64,000 nt of DNA from G963663525 sp963663525 (GTDB taxonomy: Bacteria > Myxococcota_A > SURF-8 > G963663525): positions 1 to 64,000 of the forward strand of contig CAXXHC010000003.1 in NCBI GenBank assembly GCA_963663525.2, in the 5' to 3' direction. A program made the translations under genes and the position numbers. Positions 54,695 through 64,000 of the stretch are shown here, piece after piece. The number at the start of each line of letters is the position of its first letter. The first letter of the stretch is position 1. The notes below the pieces were generated by a model. It made no database searches. It was not told the origin of the DNA and saw only the letters and a list, made by a program, of their open reading frames with translations.

Positions 54695-57600
54695 TTAATC
54701 ATCTTCTTTTGCAATTGAATACAAAACTGTTTGTGTAAAACTAGGCACACATTTTTCAAGGACGCACGTTATTGTTTCCATTGTCTTATTTCTATTTCTT
54801 TTATACTCTTCCTGGGGATCTTCTTGACCGCATTCATTGTTACCTCCCCCATTGTCTTCACCGCTTTGAGAATTTTCGTTATTACTTTGCTCTGTATTAA
54901 AACATTTTTGCCAACATTTAGTTCCCCAACTGATTATTGTCCAAGCTGCCCCCACAGTACCAGCACCTATAGCAACTGCAACAATATGAGCAGCCTCCCC
55001 ACTTGGATCTATCCCATTCACCGGGTCATTCCCGACATACACGTACAGGTTCGCCTGCCCGCCTGCCCACCGAATGGGGTCTTTCGCGGTCCATCTGCCT
55101 ACCTCGGGATCATAATCGCGAGCGCCGAACCTCACCAGCCCCGTGTGCTCGTCGTACAACCCACCGGCGAAGCCGAAGGGCTGGAAGCCCGGGCTCGTAT
55201 CCGCAACGACGTCTCCCCAGGTAGTATAATCGATCCTTTGTATGATGTCACCCGTTTCCACGTTCACCACCAGGCGCACCGAGCCTAAGTGGTCGGAAAC
55301 GATACGGTATTTGACGCCATCTCGAATCATCAGGTCCGGGACGTGCCCCCGAGACGCGTAGACGAACTCCGCCACGATCTGCCCGTTCGCATCGATCTCC
55401 GCCACCGGGTTCAGGCCATCCTGGTAAATCCAGCCCTTGTCGAAGTTTCCGCCGATGCTGCGTCCCACGCGGCGGTTCTTGCCGTCGATCCGGTAGGTGA
55501 TCGTCCCAAACAGCGGCGACGTCACCGAACGCAAATTGCCGAAGGCGTCGTAATCGAAACTCATGGCGCTTTTCGTCGCCAGACTGCCGTTGCCGTTGTA
55601 AGTCAGCTCGGAGTTCCCGACCTGCGTCAGGCGGTCGTCCACGTCGTAGGTCCACACCTCGGCGGGATCGTCGCCGCCCGGCGTGCGGTTGCCGTTGACG
55701 TCGTAGGCGTACTGCTCCGTCAACACGTCGTCCAGGTAAACTTCCGTCAGACGGCCCACGCTGTCGTAGCGGTAGCTCCACAGGTGCTCCTCGCCCTGCA
55801 CCGACTCCACCCGCGTGCGCACGCGCCCGAGCCTGTCTCGCAGAAAGCCGTCGTGCAGCCCCGGCACGGAATCCTCTCGCTCGAAGACCTCCGAGAACAG
55901 CACGTTGCCGGTCAAGTCCTTGAAAGTACGGCTTTTTTCTTCGCCGAAGCTGTTGTAGTTGTAGTTCTCCACCAGGGACGCAGCCCCGCTTGTGGTGGAA
56001 AGGCTTGCGACCGCGCCGAAATCCGTGTAGGTCAGCACGAGATCCTGCGCAGGCAACGGACCCGCACCGACGAGGCGGCTGTCGTCGTCGTAACTGAACC
56101 TCTGCGGACCGAAGTTCGATCCGGTGTTCAGATTCGACAAGCGGTGGGCGTTGTCGTAGGAGAAATGCACCGTCGCCTCGAACGGCAGGCCCACGCCGCT
56201 CCACGCTTCGCCGGTGTGCAACGAACCACTGTAGGCTTCATCCAGGGCGATGTTGTCCAGCGTTTTCAGAAATTGTACCTGTCCTGTGGTCTCACTGTAC
56301 TCTATCATGACCATATAACCGCTGAGTGTCGAGATGGCGTACATGCGTCCGTCATCGTCGTAATGAAACTCGACACGATCGCCCGTCCACGTTTGCGTGG
56401 TCAACTGCCGCGCCGGACCGTAGGTGCTGGTGGTTTCGTAGCCCAGCGGCGTGGTGTAGCTGGATTCCAGGTCCACCGAGCTGTAGGCCATCGCGTGTGA
56501 CGAGTCCTCCTGCGGTAGCAGTTCCGTGAGGTTGCCGTTGGCGTCGTGGACGTAGCCGATCTGGTGGTCGTCGGGACGTACGACCGACACGAGGCGGCCC
56601 GCGGTACTCCAGTTGTAGGTCGTGGTCTGGCCCATGGCGTCCCGCAACGAGGACAGGTGACCGTTTTCGTCGTAACCAAGCGAATATCCTCGGGAAACAA
56701 AGCCTTCTCCCTGCCATACGCTCGTCAGGCGGCCCTTGTCGTCGTAGCTGTAGCGCACGTCTTCCAGTCCGGGCCGCACCAGGGTCGCGGGCTGGTCGTG
56801 CTCGTTGCTCGTCAGCGTGGTCACGATGCCCAGCGGGCTGGTCCAGGTGCGGGTGTCGTCGTCCTCGTCGTAGGCGAGCGTCCAGACCTTGCCGTCCAGG
56901 GTCAGGGTCTGGGTGGAAAGCCCCTCGTTCGCGTCGTAGCTGCGGGACATGTTCATGGTCAGGGCCGGTCCGCCGGGAGGGGTGATGACCGTTTTTCTGG
57001 CGTAGGGCACGTGCGGTCCGAAGCGGGGATCTTCCCCCATGATCTTCTGAATCAGCGTGCCGTCGGCCAGCGTGACGGTGGAGTTGCCATCTTCGGTCTG
57101 GATGGAGCGCCCGACAAGTCCGTTGGGAAGCGTGACTTCGCGGATGAAGTTGCCGCCGTTCAGGCTGGGATCGAGGCGGGAATAGAGTTTGGAAACCCAG
57201 GTGCCGCTTTCCTCGCTGCCGGTAAACAGCGTGTCCAGGGTCACGTCCGCGCGGTTGTTGCCGGGAATGCGTTCGGCCAGCGTGAGGGTTTTCACGCCTC
57301 CGGCGGGATCCTCGTCCTTCACCAGACGTCCCAACTCATCGAATTCAAAGCGGTATTCGCCGCCGTTGGGGTCGGTCATCGTGGCCAGCAGGCCTTCGTG
57401 ATCCAACCGGTACGGGTTGTAGTCATTCGGCTCAGTGTAGTAGGTGAACCCGTAAGCATTTCCACCCGGATCGGAGATGCCGGAAAGGTAGCCGTATTCG
57501 TCGGTTTCCAGGGTCGTTCTCAGTCCGTCGGAAGAGAGGATGGCCGTAGCCTGGCCGGTGGCTTCGTCGCGTTCGATGGTCGTTTCGCTGCCCCAGGCGT

Positions 57601-60600
57601 CCCGGATGACGGAAATGTGGCCGTGGGTGTCGTAGTCGAAATCGTACACGGTTTCCCCCGTCGAGGCGAGAATGGTCTTGGAATGCTTGCCGGAAGGCCC
57701 GAACACGTAGATCTCGGAGCCGTCTTTGGACGGCACGACGATTTTCCCGGGGGGAATCGTCACCCCCTTCGGCAGAGGTGTCGTGTTGTTCACGCTGCGA
57801 AGATAATGGGTATATTGTGTATAATTCCCATTGGTTTCTTTCCGATTTTCATCCATAAAATAGAGATTTCCCGCCGGATCGACTTCCAGACTTTGCGGCC
57901 AGATGGTTACGTCGAGAGCCAACGCCCCGGTCTTCGCGTTGTTGGAAACCTTGTTGAAATTGGCAATCGAAACGTACTTTCCTGCCACATGTTCGGTCGT
58001 GCCGCTCGATAGGACTTTACGAATCACGCCTCCTTGACTGCGAACCGCCCAAAAACCTGCATCGAAAATGTCTTCCGTGCTACATAGCGTACGCAAACTT
58101 TGTTCCGCGATGTACACGTTGCCCTTGTCGTCCAAGGCGATTCCTTCGGGGATACCCATCCGTGTACCCGGCGCGAACACCCCATCCGCCTGTCCGGGCA
58201 AGAAAAACTCACTTCTATCTTCATCCATGTTCAGACGGCAGACACTTTGCTCGATTTCTCCTTGTAAGAATCCTCCACCGGCAAACAATTCAAGATCGCC
58301 GGTTGGATGAATTTTATAGACGGCATTGCGCCACTCCAAATTCCAATAATTATCCGTAAGATGCATGGATGCGACGTATACGGACCCGTCATCCGCCACA
58401 GCCATGTCGATAGGATAGCCCAGGTGGCAATCTTTCAGGAACCCCTGGAAACCCTGTTCCGCTGCCTTTTCGGCGCAGGAAGGAAGAGGAGGATCTGCAG
58501 CCTCGGGATCGTCGACTCCGGCAAGAGTCACCACCTCGCCGTCGGTATCGATTTTGCGGACTTTGGCATAGCGCCGCGCTTCGTAGGGTTCGGATCCCAT
58601 CGACCCCCAATCCAAGACGTAGACCGCGCCCTCGGCATCGACTCCCACCCGAATCGGGTTGGCAAAACGCGCCTCATCGAGAGAGCCGTCTTCGCTTCCG
58701 TAAACATCCGGATGCCCGGCAAACCGTGAAAGCTCCGTCTCATCGGGGCCTTTTTTATATACTGCATGTCGGATGTCAACAAGTCCGCTATTATCCCTGA
58801 CCAGCACGAACATTCCGCCCTGTTTGTTGAACGCAACATCCGTAATATACGCTTCCTCGATTTCCAGCAACGGATCGGACGAGAGGTCGAGGGCATCGAC
58901 CAGGCGGTGCTCACGAAATTTCAGGATTCGCCCTTGATGATCCTTCGTCAGCGTATATTTCCGTTCATTGTTCTCCACCGGAATATCGGTGATGGTTGCT
59001 TCCGGAGGAGAAATCCGGCTGCCGTCCCCTTTGTAAACCGTTTTCGATACGGGATCGTAGGCGTGCAACGGCGTCAGCGACCAGCCGCCCAATTCGAACC
59101 CGCGTTTCTGGTCCCACAGGCCAATCTTCACCGGGTAGCGTGTGGTAATGACATAATTGACACGACCGTAACAATTATAGCGTAACTCCAAAGGATCACG
59201 GTTATCGCATGGCCCTACGAATTCACCAGTAGGTTCTCCAAAACTGGTGAAAATCGTCACATCATCGGTATCTCGCCTCCTAATATTTATTCCCCCGCCG
59301 CCCCCGATAGCCGGAGCGGGAGAAATATAATAGGCGAAATACGAGTAATCAATCGTCACCACTCCCAGCCGTATTCCGTTGACGAAGCGTCCGTGGCGGT
59401 CACGTTGGTCCCATTGGACCCTGCGTGTCTCGTGCGCTTCCAGCGTGTGCGAACCACTGGCTCCCCACGTATCTCTGCGGGCATCGTCCACTTCCGGCAC
59501 TTCGTACAAATTATCCCAAACCCTCAAAGAAACGTAGGCGCCGTTGAAGTTTTCGCTGGTGACCGGTTCGTCGCCCGCCACCGGAATATCCAGCGTCCGT
59601 CCGACCTCCCAGCCGAATACCCGATCGCTTTGATAATGCAGGGAAAACGGCACGCCCTCGAGATCGATCTTCTCCCCCAGGATCATGTTGTCGCATTCGA
59701 TGATGGACCCGTTGCTTTTGCAGGGATCGTCCTCAGGTTTTTTTCCGGGAGGATCGAAGTCGTCAGGGTCGTCCGGACTGCCGTTTCCCGTATTTGAAGC
59801 AGCCTTGGCGTCGTCGGGAATGTCGATGGGAAAGTTCAAGTCACAAATGGAGAAATGCCGGATCGAGGCACGCCAGAACGACTCGCCGGGCTCGTAGCGC
59901 TGGGCCAGTTGCACCAGCTCCAACTCTTCAATCTCGTAATACTCCAAATACAATTGGTATTCTTCTTCATCCTCGTAGGCCGACTCGTCTTCCGGGGTTT
60001 CGGGGGCGTCCGCTTTCATCCGCAGCACCGCCATTCCGCCAACAATATCCGCCACTTCGATCACCACGCCGTCCCTGGAAGCCGTCCAGGCATCCTCGGT
60101 TTCGTCGTAAAAACCCACCGGTACCGGAGTTCCGGGATCGAAGCCCAGGAAATTGTCCACGTAATACGCCAAGGGACGGTCGAACTCCACGTGCGCCCCC
60201 TCGGCTTCCTCGATACCGAGTTCCACCGCATAGGTATAGGAGGTCGTCGGCGGAAGATCGCCCGGCATCGCGTTGGGGCCGTTGTCCCCCACCGTGTATT
60301 CCGTCATGCTGATGTTCACTTCGCCTTCCAGGACCACATCCGTACCGTCTTCGCGATGTACCGTAGCTTGGGTTCCAGCCGGGATCATCAGCCGGGCCTG
60401 TCGCGTGCCATCGTTATCCGACACGGTTTCGCCGTCCACAATCTGCATCTGGGTTGCTTGCGCCCCGATCATGGCCGACACGGTCGGCGCGGTTTCCGTC
60501 AGCACTACGGGTTCGAGAAACGCGAAATCCTCCCAAGCTCTCGGAACTTTCCTTTGCACCGGAAGATAGCCACGCTTTGTGAAACGGACCGTCAGCAGCT

Positions 60601-61894
60601 CGCCGCCGTTGGCCAAGATATCGTATTTGCCGTCGGCGCGACTGACCGCCAGACCGTACTCCGGGTGATCCTTCACCCGAATGCGCACCCCGGAAAGCGG
60701 CTCGCCGTAGCTGTCCATCACCTTGCCGGAAAGATGGACGAGTTTGTCGCAGTCCAGCACGTCCTCCAGGGGGGCGGCCTCCGGGGACACTTTTTGCACC
60801 GCGTCGTCGGTTTCCACGAGAAACAGGCTCGCCCCGCAGATATCGACGCTTTTCGTTCCATCGAGCGCTTCGGCTCGTTGTGTGGGATCGGGCGGCACCG
60901 CCGGTTCCGAACAGCGATTGTCCGGGCCGCAGGTGGAAAAAGGATCGCAGCTTCCACATTCCACGGTCTCTCCGCAGCCGACGTGCAACGTGCCGCATTC
61001 GGCGCCGAACTCGGCGCAGCTCGTCCCGACATCGCAGATGCAGGTTTCGCCGTCTTCGGCCAGGTAATAGCGGTCGACCGGATCGCAAACACACTCGCCT
61101 CCCACGCAGACCTCGTGGTTCTCCGTATTGCAGACCACCGGGTCGTTCGTGCATCCCTCCGGTCCGCAAATATCCACCGTGCAGGGATCGCCGTCGTTGC
61201 ACAAGGAACTGTCCGGCGTGGACAAGCAGCCATGTTGCGCGTCACAGACCTCCACCGTGCAGCCGATGCCGTCGTCGCAAATCGCATTTTCCGGAGCGTT
61301 TTCGCAACCTTCCTCCGGGTAGCAGGTGTCGATCGTGCAGGCGATGCCATCGTCGCAGTCCAACGCTTCGGCGGGTATGCAGGCTCCCGTAATGGCGTTG
61401 CAGGTCTCTATGCCGTCGCAGAGGTTGCCGTCGTCGCACAGGGCATCCACGGGTTCGGTCGTGCAGTGATCCGGGACGGGATCGCAAACGCCACGCAAGC
61501 AGCCATGGCTGTTGGAGTTGCACGTGGTCGTATCGTACAAACACCAGGGTTTGATAGTGATCGTCGATTCGTCCGATTCGTTGCCCCTCTTGGCCCGGAT
61601 TTTGTGCCGCGTGATCTGCCCACCGACGATGGGCAAGCCGCCATAATCGAAGGTTTCTCCCCGACCGATCTCCACCGTGACACTTTGCCCGCTTTCATTG
61701 GTGTACGTCGTCGTCCACACTACACGGGATGCGGAGCTTGCATCTACGCTGAAATGGATCTCCGCCCGATGCTGGAACGTCGCCCCACTCACAGGGTTCT
61801 CGATTTCGAGGCATCCGGATAAGATTATTGTAGCCACAATCAAGAAAATAACAGATAACTTCCGCATACAATCAAGCCGTATCACGTGAGTCAT
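54695..61894 (-). CDS. Giant Rhs/YD-repeat lipoprotein with polymorphic C-terminus
   Basis: About 2399 aa; ATG 61894 has AGGGAAG upstream. Signal ...MRKLSVIFLIVATIILSGC (lipobox LSGC). Order: Ig-like domain; Cys-rich CNDGDPCTVDIC-type repeats (about 120-290); carboxypeptidase-regulatory domain (GKVMDSYGEPLSGVRIRVKD); beta-rich linker; NHL-like repeats (GVDAEGAVYVLDWGSMGSEP, AVADDGSVYVASMHL); YD repeats from about 1480; Rhs-associated core (YDPEVGRWTAKDPIRW, GNDPVNGIDPSG). The ~100-residue tip after DPSG, AT-rich with Cys pairs (CWQKCF, CVLEKC), is the presumed toxin; fold not recognised. Rhs shells encapsulate and deliver tips for contact-dependent competition. A lipoprotein signal instead of PAAR/VgrG regions suggests surface display. 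Confidence 0.88.
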   Translation of the reverse strand: MTHVIRLDCMRKLSVIFLIVATIILSGCLEIENPVSGATFQHRAEIHFSVDASSASRVVWTTTYTNESGQSVTVEIGRGETFDYGGLPIVGGQITRHKIRAKRGNESDESTITIKPWCLYDTTTCNSNSHGCLRGVCDPVPDHCTTEPVDALCDDGNLCDGIETCNAITGACIPAEALDCDDGIACTIDTCYPEEGCENAPENAICDDGIGCTVEVCDAQHGCLSTPDSSLCNDGDPCTVDICGPEGCTNDPVVCNTENHEVCVGGECVCDPVDRYYLAEDGETCICDVGTSCAEFGAECGTLHVGCGETVECGSCDPFSTCGPDNRCSEPAVPPDPTQRAEALDGTKSVDICGASLFLVETDDAVQKVSPEAAPLEDVLDCDKLVHLSGKVMDSYGEPLSGVRIRVKDHPEYGLAVSRADGKYDILANGGELLTVRFTKRGYLPVQRKVPRAWEDFAFLEPVVLTETAPTVSAMIGAQATQMQIVDGETVSDNDGTRQARLMIPAGTQATVHREDGTDVVLEGEVNISMTEYTVGDNGPNAMPGDLPPTTSYTYAVELGIEEAEGAHVEFDRPLAYYVDNFLGFDPGTPVPVGFYDETEDAWTASRDGVVIEVADIVGGMAVLRMKADAPETPEDESAYEDEEEYQLYLEYYEIEELELVQLAQRYEPGESFWRASIRHFSICDLNFPIDIPDDAKAASNTGNGSPDDPDDFDPPGKKPEDDPCKSNGSIIECDNMILGEKIDLEGVPFSLHYQSDRVFGWEVGRTLDIPVAGDEPVTSENFNGAYVSLRVWDNLYEVPEVDDARRDTWGASGSHTLEAHETRRVQWDQRDRHGRFVNGIRLGVVTIDYSYFAYYISPAPAIGGGGGINIRRRDTDDVTIFTSFGEPTGEFVGPCDNRDPLELRYNCYGRVNYVITTRYPVKIGLWDQKRGFELGGWSLTPLHAYDPVSKTVYKGDGSRISPPEATITDIPVENNERKYTLTKDHQGRILKFREHRLVDALDLSSDPLLEIEEAYITDVAFNKQGGMFVLVRDNSGLVDIRHAVYKKGPDETELSRFAGHPDVYGSEDGSLDEARFANPIRVGVDAEGAVYVLDWGSMGSEPYEARRYAKVRKIDTDGEVVTLAGVDDPEAADPPLPSCAEKAAEQGFQGFLKDCHLGYPIDMAVADDGSVYVASMHLTDNYWNLEWRNAVYKIHPTGDLELFAGGGFLQGEIEQSVCRLNMDEDRSEFFLPGQADGVFAPGTRMGIPEGIALDDKGNVYIAEQSLRTLCSTEDIFDAGFWAVRSQGGVIRKVLSSGTTEHVAGKYVSIANFNKVSNNAKTGALALDVTIWPQSLEVDPAGNLYFMDENRKETNGNYTQYTHYLRSVNNTTPLPKGVTIPPGKIVVPSKDGSEIYVFGPSGKHSKTILASTGETVYDFDYDTHGHISVIRDAWGSETTIERDEATGQATAILSSDGLRTTLETDEYGYLSGISDPGGNAYGFTYYTEPNDYNPYRLDHEGLLATMTDPNGGEYRFEFDELGRLVKDEDPAGGVKTLTLAERIPGNNRADVTLDTLFTGSEESGTWVSKLYSRLDPSLNGGNFIREVTLPNGLVGRSIQTEDGNSTVTLADGTLIQKIMGEDPRFGPHVPYARKTVITPPGGPALTMNMSRSYDANEGLSTQTLTLDGKVWTLAYDEDDDTRTWTSPLGIVTTLTSNEHDQPATLVRPGLEDVRYSYDDKGRLTSVWQGEGFVSRGYSLGYDENGHLSSLRDAMGQTTTYNWSTAGRLVSVVRPDDHQIGYVHDANGNLTELLPQEDSSHAMAYSSVDLESSYTTPLGYETTSTYGPARQLTTQTWTGDRVEFHYDDDGRMYAISTLSGYMVMIEYSETTGQVQFLKTLDNIALDEAYSGSLHTGEAWSGVGLPFEATVHFSYDNAHRLSNLNTGSNFGPQRFSYDDDSRLVGAGPLPAQDLVLTYTDFGAVASLSTTSGAASLVENYNYNSFGEEKSRTFKDLTGNVLFSEVFEREDSVPGLHDGFLRDRLGRVRTRVESVQGEEHLWSYRYDSVGRLTEVYLDDVLTEQYAYDVNGNRTPGGDDPAEVWTYDVDDRLTQVGNSELTYNGNGSLATKSAMSFDYDAFGNLRSVTSPLFGTITYRIDGKNRRVGRSIGGNFDKGWIYQDGLNPVAEIDANGQIVAEFVYASRGHVPDLMIRDGVKYRIVSDHLGSVRLVVNVETGDIIQRIDYTTWGDVVADTSPGFQPFGFAGGLYDEHTGLVRFGARDYDPEVGRWTAKDPIRWAGGQANLYVYVGNDPVNGIDPSGEAAHIVAVAIGAGTVGAAWTIISWGTKCWQKCFNTEQSNNENSQSGEDNGGGNNECGQEDPQEEYKRNRNKTMETITCVLEKCVPSFTQTVLYSIAKEDD

Positions 61895-62119
61895 AGTACT
61901 TCCCTGCAGTTGATATGGGTAAGGACAGTGTTCTTTAATGCATAGGACGCGTTCTTTGGAAAAGTCTATGCTTTTTTCGTGATTTTTGTATGAAAAAACG
62001 CTCGAATCCGATTCTTCTTGACGACTGTCCTCCAACGGCTATGCTGAAAGAAACCTGCTCGTCAAGCTGCTTCTTCACGTAAAGAACGAGCCCTTGGGGT
62101 AGGTTTTCGGAGTAGCACC
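61895..62119. promoter_or_regulatory. Divergent intergenic region, Rhs gene and integrase
   Basis: About 225 bases between two divergently oriented genes. It must contain both promoters. I cannot name boxes with confidence. Confidence 0.35.
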
Positions 62120-63364
62120 ATGCCTCCAAAATCAATACCTACAAAATCCCCAAAACTCACCCCACGCCTGCAATCTCGCTTGGCCACGATGAACAAACGC
62201 CTGTACCCGGCGAAACTCCGCTGGAGAGAGGATTCCGGCAAATTCTTCATTGCCTATCGCCGAAAAGGACGAAACGTCCGAAAAGTCCTTTCCAACGACA
62301 TTGAGTTGGCCTACGAGCAGGCTCTGTTGATTCGGAAAGCCCTGGATGAGGCCCCGGTCATTTCCAACCGCCAGGTCACCCTGGAACAATGGTACGAGCG
62401 CTACGCTGAAGAACGCTACGGCAAGCTATCGCCGAAAACCGTTCACGGCTACAAATACGCCTGGGGGTTGCTTTCTGACGATCTAAAGGCCATGCCACTT
62501 GCAAAAATCACCAAGGAGCAAGCGGAAGCCACTGTGGAAGCCATTCCCGGACCGGGAGCCAGGAAGAATGCCGGGGTGTTTCTTGCAATTCTCCTCAACG
62601 CTGCAATCAAGACCGGATTGTTGGAAAAGAATCCTTACACACCCCATTTCGAAACACGAAAACGAACGGTGCCAGTCTTGTCCGTCGATCAACTGACTCG
62701 ACTCTGTCATTCCGTTTCCCAAACGGCACAACCTGCCGTAATCCTGGCTGCTTTCTGTGGAGCGCGCCGTGGAGAAATCATGGCCCTGCTTCGGTCCGAC
62801 ATCGACCTCGATGGGAGATTGCTTTACATCACCAAGGCCAGAATCAAGATTTACGAAAAAGACGGTGGCATCGATGAAGTGAAGCAGACGAAAACCAAAG
62901 ATCCACGGGTTGTTCCCATTCCGGAAATAGCCGTAGATCTACTTCGTCCTCATATCGAGAATCTCGCACCAGACGAGATGCTGTATTCCATCTGGAGGCA
63001 AGACCTGGACAAGCGACTGTCTGTCGGAGCAAAACGAGCCGGATTACCCAAGATATCCATTCACGGATTGCGACATGTGGCCGGAAGTCGGCAATTGATG
63101 GAGGGAGGTCCAGCCGTTGCTCAAGCACTTCTCGGGCATCGTGATATCTCGACGACGGTCGATACTTATGGCCATTTGACGGCGGTTTACCTGCAACGAC
63201 AGGTCGACTGTGCCAATTTGAGCCAAAAAAAGCTCGCTCGGCTTGAAGAACTGGCAAGAAAGACCCTGGAAATTTCCGAGAAGAATCCACCGAAGGTGGA
63301 AGAAGTTCTTGAATTGGCCTCGTTAGCCCTGCATTTTTGGCACAAATTGGCACAGAGGCAATAA
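62120..63364 (+). CDS. Tyrosine recombinase (island integrase)
   Basis: A 414-aa phage-type integrase. The N-terminal part includes an arm-type DNA-binding region (about 30-75), then a core-binding domain (VTLEQWYERYAEERYGKLSP...). The catalytic domain is complete: Arg in FCGARRGEIMAL, Lys-containing TKTKDPRVVPIPE, HGLRHVAGSRQL, GHRDISTTVDTYGHL with the Tyr nucleophile. It ends 38 bases before the CCA end of tRNA-Ala, convergent with it, the usual arrangement for an element integrated at a tRNA 3' end. The long C-terminal tail (about 45 aa past the Tyr region) is helical. Confidence 0.93.
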   Translation: MPPKSIPTKSPKLTPRLQSRLATMNKRLYPAKLRWREDSGKFFIAYRRKGRNVRKVLSNDIELAYEQALLIRKALDEAPVISNRQVTLEQWYERYAEERYGKLSPKTVHGYKYAWGLLSDDLKAMPLAKITKEQAEATVEAIPGPGARKNAGVFLAILLNAAIKTGLLEKNPYTPHFETRKRTVPVLSVDQLTRLCHSVSQTAQPAVILAAFCGARRGEIMALLRSDIDLDGRLLYITKARIKIYEKDGGIDEVKQTKTKDPRVVPIPEIAVDLLRPHIENLAPDEMLYSIWRQDLDKRLSVGAKRAGLPKISIHGLRHVAGSRQLMEGGPAVAQALLGHRDISTTVDTYGHLTAVYLQRQVDCANLSQKKLARLEELARKTLEISEKNPPKVEEVLELASLALHFWHKLAQRQ

Positions 63365-63366
63365 AA

Positions 63367-63394
63367 AAGGACTTACGAAAACTCGTAAGTCCTT
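63367..63394. terminator. Bidirectional intrinsic terminator
   Basis: Perfect 12-bp stem AAGGACTTACGA / TCGTAAGTCCTT with loop AAAC. It is followed by GATTTTCTT on the plus strand and, on the minus strand, by TTTTTTA. It can end both the integrase and the tRNA transcripts. Confidence 0.85.
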
Positions 63395-63402
63395 GATTTT
63401 CT

Positions 63403-63478
63403 TGGTGGAGCAAGGGGGAGTCGAACCCCCGGCCTTCTGAATGCCATTCAGACGCGCTACCAACTGCGCCATTGCCCC
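63403..63478 (-). tRNA. tRNA-Ala (GGC anticodon)
   Basis: 76 nt including an encoded CCA. The acceptor GGGGCAA pairs with TTGCTCC and keeps the G3-U70 wobble that identifies alanine tRNA. Anticodon stem TCTGA/TCAGA surrounds loop ATGGCAT, anticodon GGC. The T arm has GGTTCGA within a CCGGGGG/CCCCC-type stem. A neighbouring convergent integrase makes its 3' end the likely attachment site. Confidence 0.96.
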
Positions 63479-63730
63479 ATATAGGTCGGCGACAAGCAAG
63501 GGTGATTTTTAGTCTCTCAAGGGACATTTGTCAATTTTTTTCGGTCTATTCTGTCTTTTCATGATGCATTCTCCATCCTCCCCTGACCCATTTCAGAAAA
63601 AACGCATTCGACGGAAGATTCTTTCTCTCCGACCCATTGGGACATAAAAGATTTCATAGAAGTCTCGACGTCACGATTCCGCCCACATCTCAGCGAACAA
63701 CCCCGCAACCAAATCCATCGTAAATCGTCG

Positions 63731-64000
63731 TTACTGGTTCGCCAGGGTTTCGAAAACCGGAATGGGACGGGCGAGGTCGAGTTGAAGAACCAAAGGTTCG
63801 ATGGCGGCGAGAAAGGCCGCCTTCCGCTCGGCGGCAAGGTCTGGGTATCGCACGCCGTGGACCTTCAGCGGGTTGACAACCTGCCCGGCGGGGGTGCGCA
63901 ACTCGTAATGCAGGTGCGGAGCATAGCTGCGGCCCGTATTGCCCACGTATCCGATAACTTCCCCGGCAGACACACGGCGACCGACTTTCGCCGTTTCGGC
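63731..64000 (-). CDS. M23-family peptidase, 5' end outside window
   Basis: The C-terminal 89 residues: KVGRRVSAGEVIGYVGNTGR then SYAPHLHYELRTPAGQVVNP is the end of an LytM/M23 zinc endopeptidase domain, with the HLHYEL metal/catalytic motif. A helical tail follows and the gene stops at 63731. The reading frame is open to the window edge. M23 enzymes cleave peptidoglycan cross-links or regulate other hydrolases in the periplasm. It lies on the chromosomal side of the tRNA and is probably a core gene. Confidence 0.9.
   Translation of the reverse strand, partial: AETAKVGRRVSAGEVIGYVGNTGRSYAPHLHYELRTPAGQVVNPLKVHGVRYPDLAAERKAAFLAAIEPLVLQLDLARPIPVFETLANQ

Noticed and set aside
55289..61822. Long open frames on the plus strand opposite the Rhs gene (three of about 400-650 codons)
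   Set aside because: They are antisense to a GC-rich, fully coding Rhs gene with clear domains. The translations are Arg/His/Val-rich, without recognisable motifs or ribosome sites.
1..64000. CRISPR array
   Set aside because: No regularly spaced 25-40-base repeats with unique spacers were seen, and no Cas-like proteins.
1..64000. rRNA genes or additional tRNA genes
   Set aside because: Only the tRNA-Ala at 63403-63478 shows a cloverleaf with a T-arm consensus. No rRNA-like sequence was noticed on reading.

Overview
The window looks like an accessory, mobile-element-rich stretch of a Gram-negative chromosome. The chromosomal anchors are a tRNA-Ala(GGC), a PlsC-like acyltransferase and IHF/HU genes. 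The many large lipoproteins (lipobox, acidic linker, Cys-rich repeats, formylglycine-enzyme-like domains) recall uncultured Myxococcota or other deltaproteobacterial-type genomes. That placement is an impression from protein style, not a phylogeny.

Layout. 1-4.9 kb: insertion-sequence debris, then an IS91-type transposase gene overlapped by a tyrosine recombinase and preceded by a second recombinase gene split by an ISL3-family element. 5.2 kb: the first of three copies of a candidate small RNA. 5.9-11.6 kb: a small lipoprotein, then a decayed diversity-generating retroelement (DGR): truncated reverse transcriptase, Avd, and a 1262-aa lipoprotein whose C-terminal codons carry the AAY-type variability pattern. 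11.7-16.4 kb: a lipoprotein and a serine-recombinase cassette (DUF2924, recombinase, helix-turn-helix protein). 16.9-18.5 kb: plsC, two IHF/HU genes and an XRE regulator. 18.8-25.7 kb: a tight six-gene operon ending in a fusion of an ATP-dependent nucleic-acid ligase with an AAA+ ATPase, split by an ISL3 copy. I consider this the best candidate for an undescribed system. 26.4-31.5 kb: a zinc-finger gene and two further transposase elements with broken neighbours. 31.6-35.2 kb: two large lipoproteins. 36.0-38.3 kb: a three-gene operon containing a TIGR04255-like protein. 38.5-45.4 kb: a 5'-truncated phage tail-like gene, a lipoprotein split by ISL3 inside its signal-peptide codons, a PEGA/TolB-like protein ending at an in-frame amber codon, and another small-RNA copy. 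45.6-48.0 kb: an HNH-like protein and a J-domain protein cut by ISL3. 49.5-61.9 kb: a 2.4-kilocodon Rhs lipoprotein followed by three tandem orphan Rhs C-terminal modules, most with small membrane-protein partners. 62.1-64 kb: an integrase beside tRNA-Ala, which probably marks an island boundary, and the end of an M23 peptidase gene.

Five nearly identical 1.51-kb ISL3 copies dominate the recent history. Four have perfect 8-bp target duplications, so the interrupted genes can be reconstructed in frame. The fifth (48.0-49.5 kb) has unrelated flanks, so DNA was probably lost or rearranged there. All calls come from reading the sequence and recalled family knowledge. No database search was run.
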